Shown here one piece after another: positions 5,618-6,605 of a DNA stretch of 6,605 nucleotides. The stretch comes from Candidatus Krumholzibacteriota bacterium. GTDB lineage: Bacteria > Krumholzibacteriota > Krumholzibacteriia > Krumholzibacteriales > Krumholzibacteriaceae. The DNA lies in the NCBI GenBank assembly GCA_030672805.1, contig DAOVFR010000145.1:1-6605 (forward strand), read 5' to 3'. Under the pieces are notes generated by a model. That model did not search any database. It had not been told where the DNA came from and was given only the letters and a program-made list of their open reading frames with translations. Made by a program: the position numbers and the translations under genes. The first letter of the stretch is position 1; every line of letters starts with the position of its first letter.

Positions 5618-6605
5618 CTATTCCTCGCACAGGGCAATCTGGTGCTTCCTCCCGCGGAACACGGCTCCGCGAATCGGCTCGATGAGTTTCCGGCACACAT
5701 CGAGGTCGACCTCGCGGCAGTCCAGCGCGGTAACCGAACATTCCATTCGTGATGCTGCGGCCTTCCGTATGAAATCGATCACCGAATCGAACGCTTTCCA
5801 TCCGGCATCGGGCCGGCACAGCCTTATGTATGTCTGCGCGTCCTGTGCGTTGAGACTTACCGAAACCCTGTCGAAGACACGCTCCAGCTCGGGTACTATG
5901 TTCCGCCCGTTGATCAGGTTTCCCTGCCCGTTCGTATTCAGCCTGATCGGCAGCCCGGCGCTTTTCAGCTCCCCGGCAGCCTCGAGTATCTCCCGAAGGC
6001 GTGTCGATGGTTCCCCGTAGCCGCAGAACACGATTTCCCTGCAATCTCCGGCGGCAGATTCCCGCACCGCGGCGACCATCTCGTCCGGTGTGGGATCTGT
6101 TACAAGGTTCATGTTGTAACCGTAAAGGTAATTGTCAAAACGCCTCCGGTCGCAGAAAACACAGTGGTTCGTACAGGTATTCGTCACGTTCACGTAAACG
6201 TTGTTTTTAAGCCCGTACGCGATGTTCACCGAATCGTCGTGATCATCGTGAAGAAGGCGGCGGTAGTTCATCGTCGTCGCCCGTTCGATGTCATCGACAT
6301 CCACCGACCTGATCTCTGCCAGTTTTTCCGCGACGTATCTCACGTAAGAAGGCTCGTTCCTCTTTCCGCGGTACCGCTGCGGAGGAAGGTACGGGCAATC
6401 GGTTTCGACGACGATCATCTGTGACGGGAGACGGGCCGCCACGTCGGGCAGCCTGGAATTCCTGTACGTCAGGGGGCCGCCGATACCGATCCTGAATCCG
6501 AGTTTGAGCACCTTGACCGCTTCCTCGACGCCGCCGGAAAAAGCATGGAAAATCCCCCCGACTTGATCCGCCCCCTCGCTGACCAGTATATCGATGACAT
6601 CGTCG
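5618..6605 (-). CDS. TatD-family metal-dependent nuclease fused to a TatD-associated radical SAM domain (5' end outside window)
   Basis: The gene enters from the right edge, leaving 328 residues visible. Residues 1-118 are the C-terminal part of a TatD-type hydrolase (TIM barrel, metal-dependent deoxyribonuclease). Visible are IFHAFSGG with metal-ligand His20, LGFRIGIGGPLTYRN, VVETDCPYLPP with conserved Asp69, the YRGKRNEPSYV segment and the closing TTMNYRRLL. After a short Asp/His-rich linker, residues about 132-328 are a compact radical SAM domain. CTNHCVFC supplies the iron-sulfur cluster cysteines 144, 148 and 151 in the canonical CX3CX2C spacing; GYGEPST (195-201) and RLNTNGQG (221-228) are typical SAM-domain strands. 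This pairing is a recognised family of unknown reaction, usually encoded next to tatD and here fused without a break. A GTG at 6511 is internal, not a start, because TatD sequence continues upstream to the edge. The TAG stop lies inside the next gene's Shine-Dalgarno sequence. Confidence 0.93.
   Translation of the reverse strand, partial: DDVIDILVSEGADQVGGIFHAFSGGVEEAVKVLKLGFRIGIGGPLTYRNSRLPDVAARLPSQMIVVETDCPYLPPQRYRGKRNEPSYVRYVAEKLAEIRSVDVDDIERATTMNYRRLLHDDHDDSVNIAYGLKNNVYVNVTNTCTNHCVFCDRRRFDNYLYGYNMNLVTDPTPDEMVAAVRESAAGDCREIVFCGYGEPSTRLREILEAAGELKSAGLPIRLNTNGQGNLINGRNIVPELERVFDRVSVSLNAQDAQTYIRLCRPDAGWKAFDSVIDFIRKAAASRMECSVTALDCREVDLDVCRKLIEPIRGAVFRGRKHQIALCEE

Noticed and set aside
5610..6044. 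Upstream extension of the zinc-ribbon gene to position 6044
   Set aside because: The extra residues are an out-of-frame reading of the radical SAM domain; a proper RBS and ATG exist at 5609.
1..6605. CRISPR array, tRNA/rRNA genes, insertion sequences, phage or toxin-antitoxin genes
   Set aside because: No regularly spaced direct repeats, no RNA-gene signatures, no transposase or terminal repeats, and no defence-type domains were seen.

Overview
The window reads as part of the chromosome of a Gram-negative, moderately GC-rich bacterium. The signs are two predicted lipoproteins, an outer-membrane beta-barrel protein with a signal peptide and a C-terminal Phe, and a membrane-anchored divergent polysaccharide deacetylase. 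The combination suggests an uncultured lineage of the Krumholzibacteriota/Eisenbacteria/FCB-like type. That placement is inference from gene style only; no marker here fixes the taxon. All credible genes lie on the minus strand, so the window is best read from right to left.

Right to left: (1) the 3' part of a gene encoding a fusion of a TatD-type metal-dependent nuclease with a TatD-associated radical SAM domain; (2) a small, tightly coupled protein with zinc-binding motifs at both ends and a DUF2007-like centre; (3) after a 147-bp gap, rsmA (ksgA), the 16S rRNA dimethyladenosine transferase; (4) a 655-residue predicted outer-membrane beta-barrel protein whose ATG overlaps the rsmA stop (ATGA); (5) a 200-residue lipoprotein whose Shine-Dalgarno sequence overlaps the barrel gene's stop; (6) a second, probably paralogous 194-residue lipoprotein with a strong RBS and a possible promoter of its own; (7) a strong intrinsic terminator at 930-958; (8) a good sigma70-type promoter driving a divergent polysaccharide deacetylase gene that runs toward the left edge.

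The tatD-rsmA part echoes the metG-tatD-rsmA neighbourhood known from other bacteria. The second half (barrel plus two NTF2-like-looking lipoproteins) looks like an envelope module of unknown function, co-transcribed with rsmA through tight spacing.

The oddest spot is the left edge. Homology of the deacetylase stops around position 111, after its conserved His-Leu-Pro-Met-Glu-Pro stretch. The DNA beyond it encodes, in another frame, a start and transmembrane segment resembling the N-terminus of alphaproteobacterial membrane-anchored c-type cytochromes. This is most simply explained as an assembly chimera or a real recombination junction.
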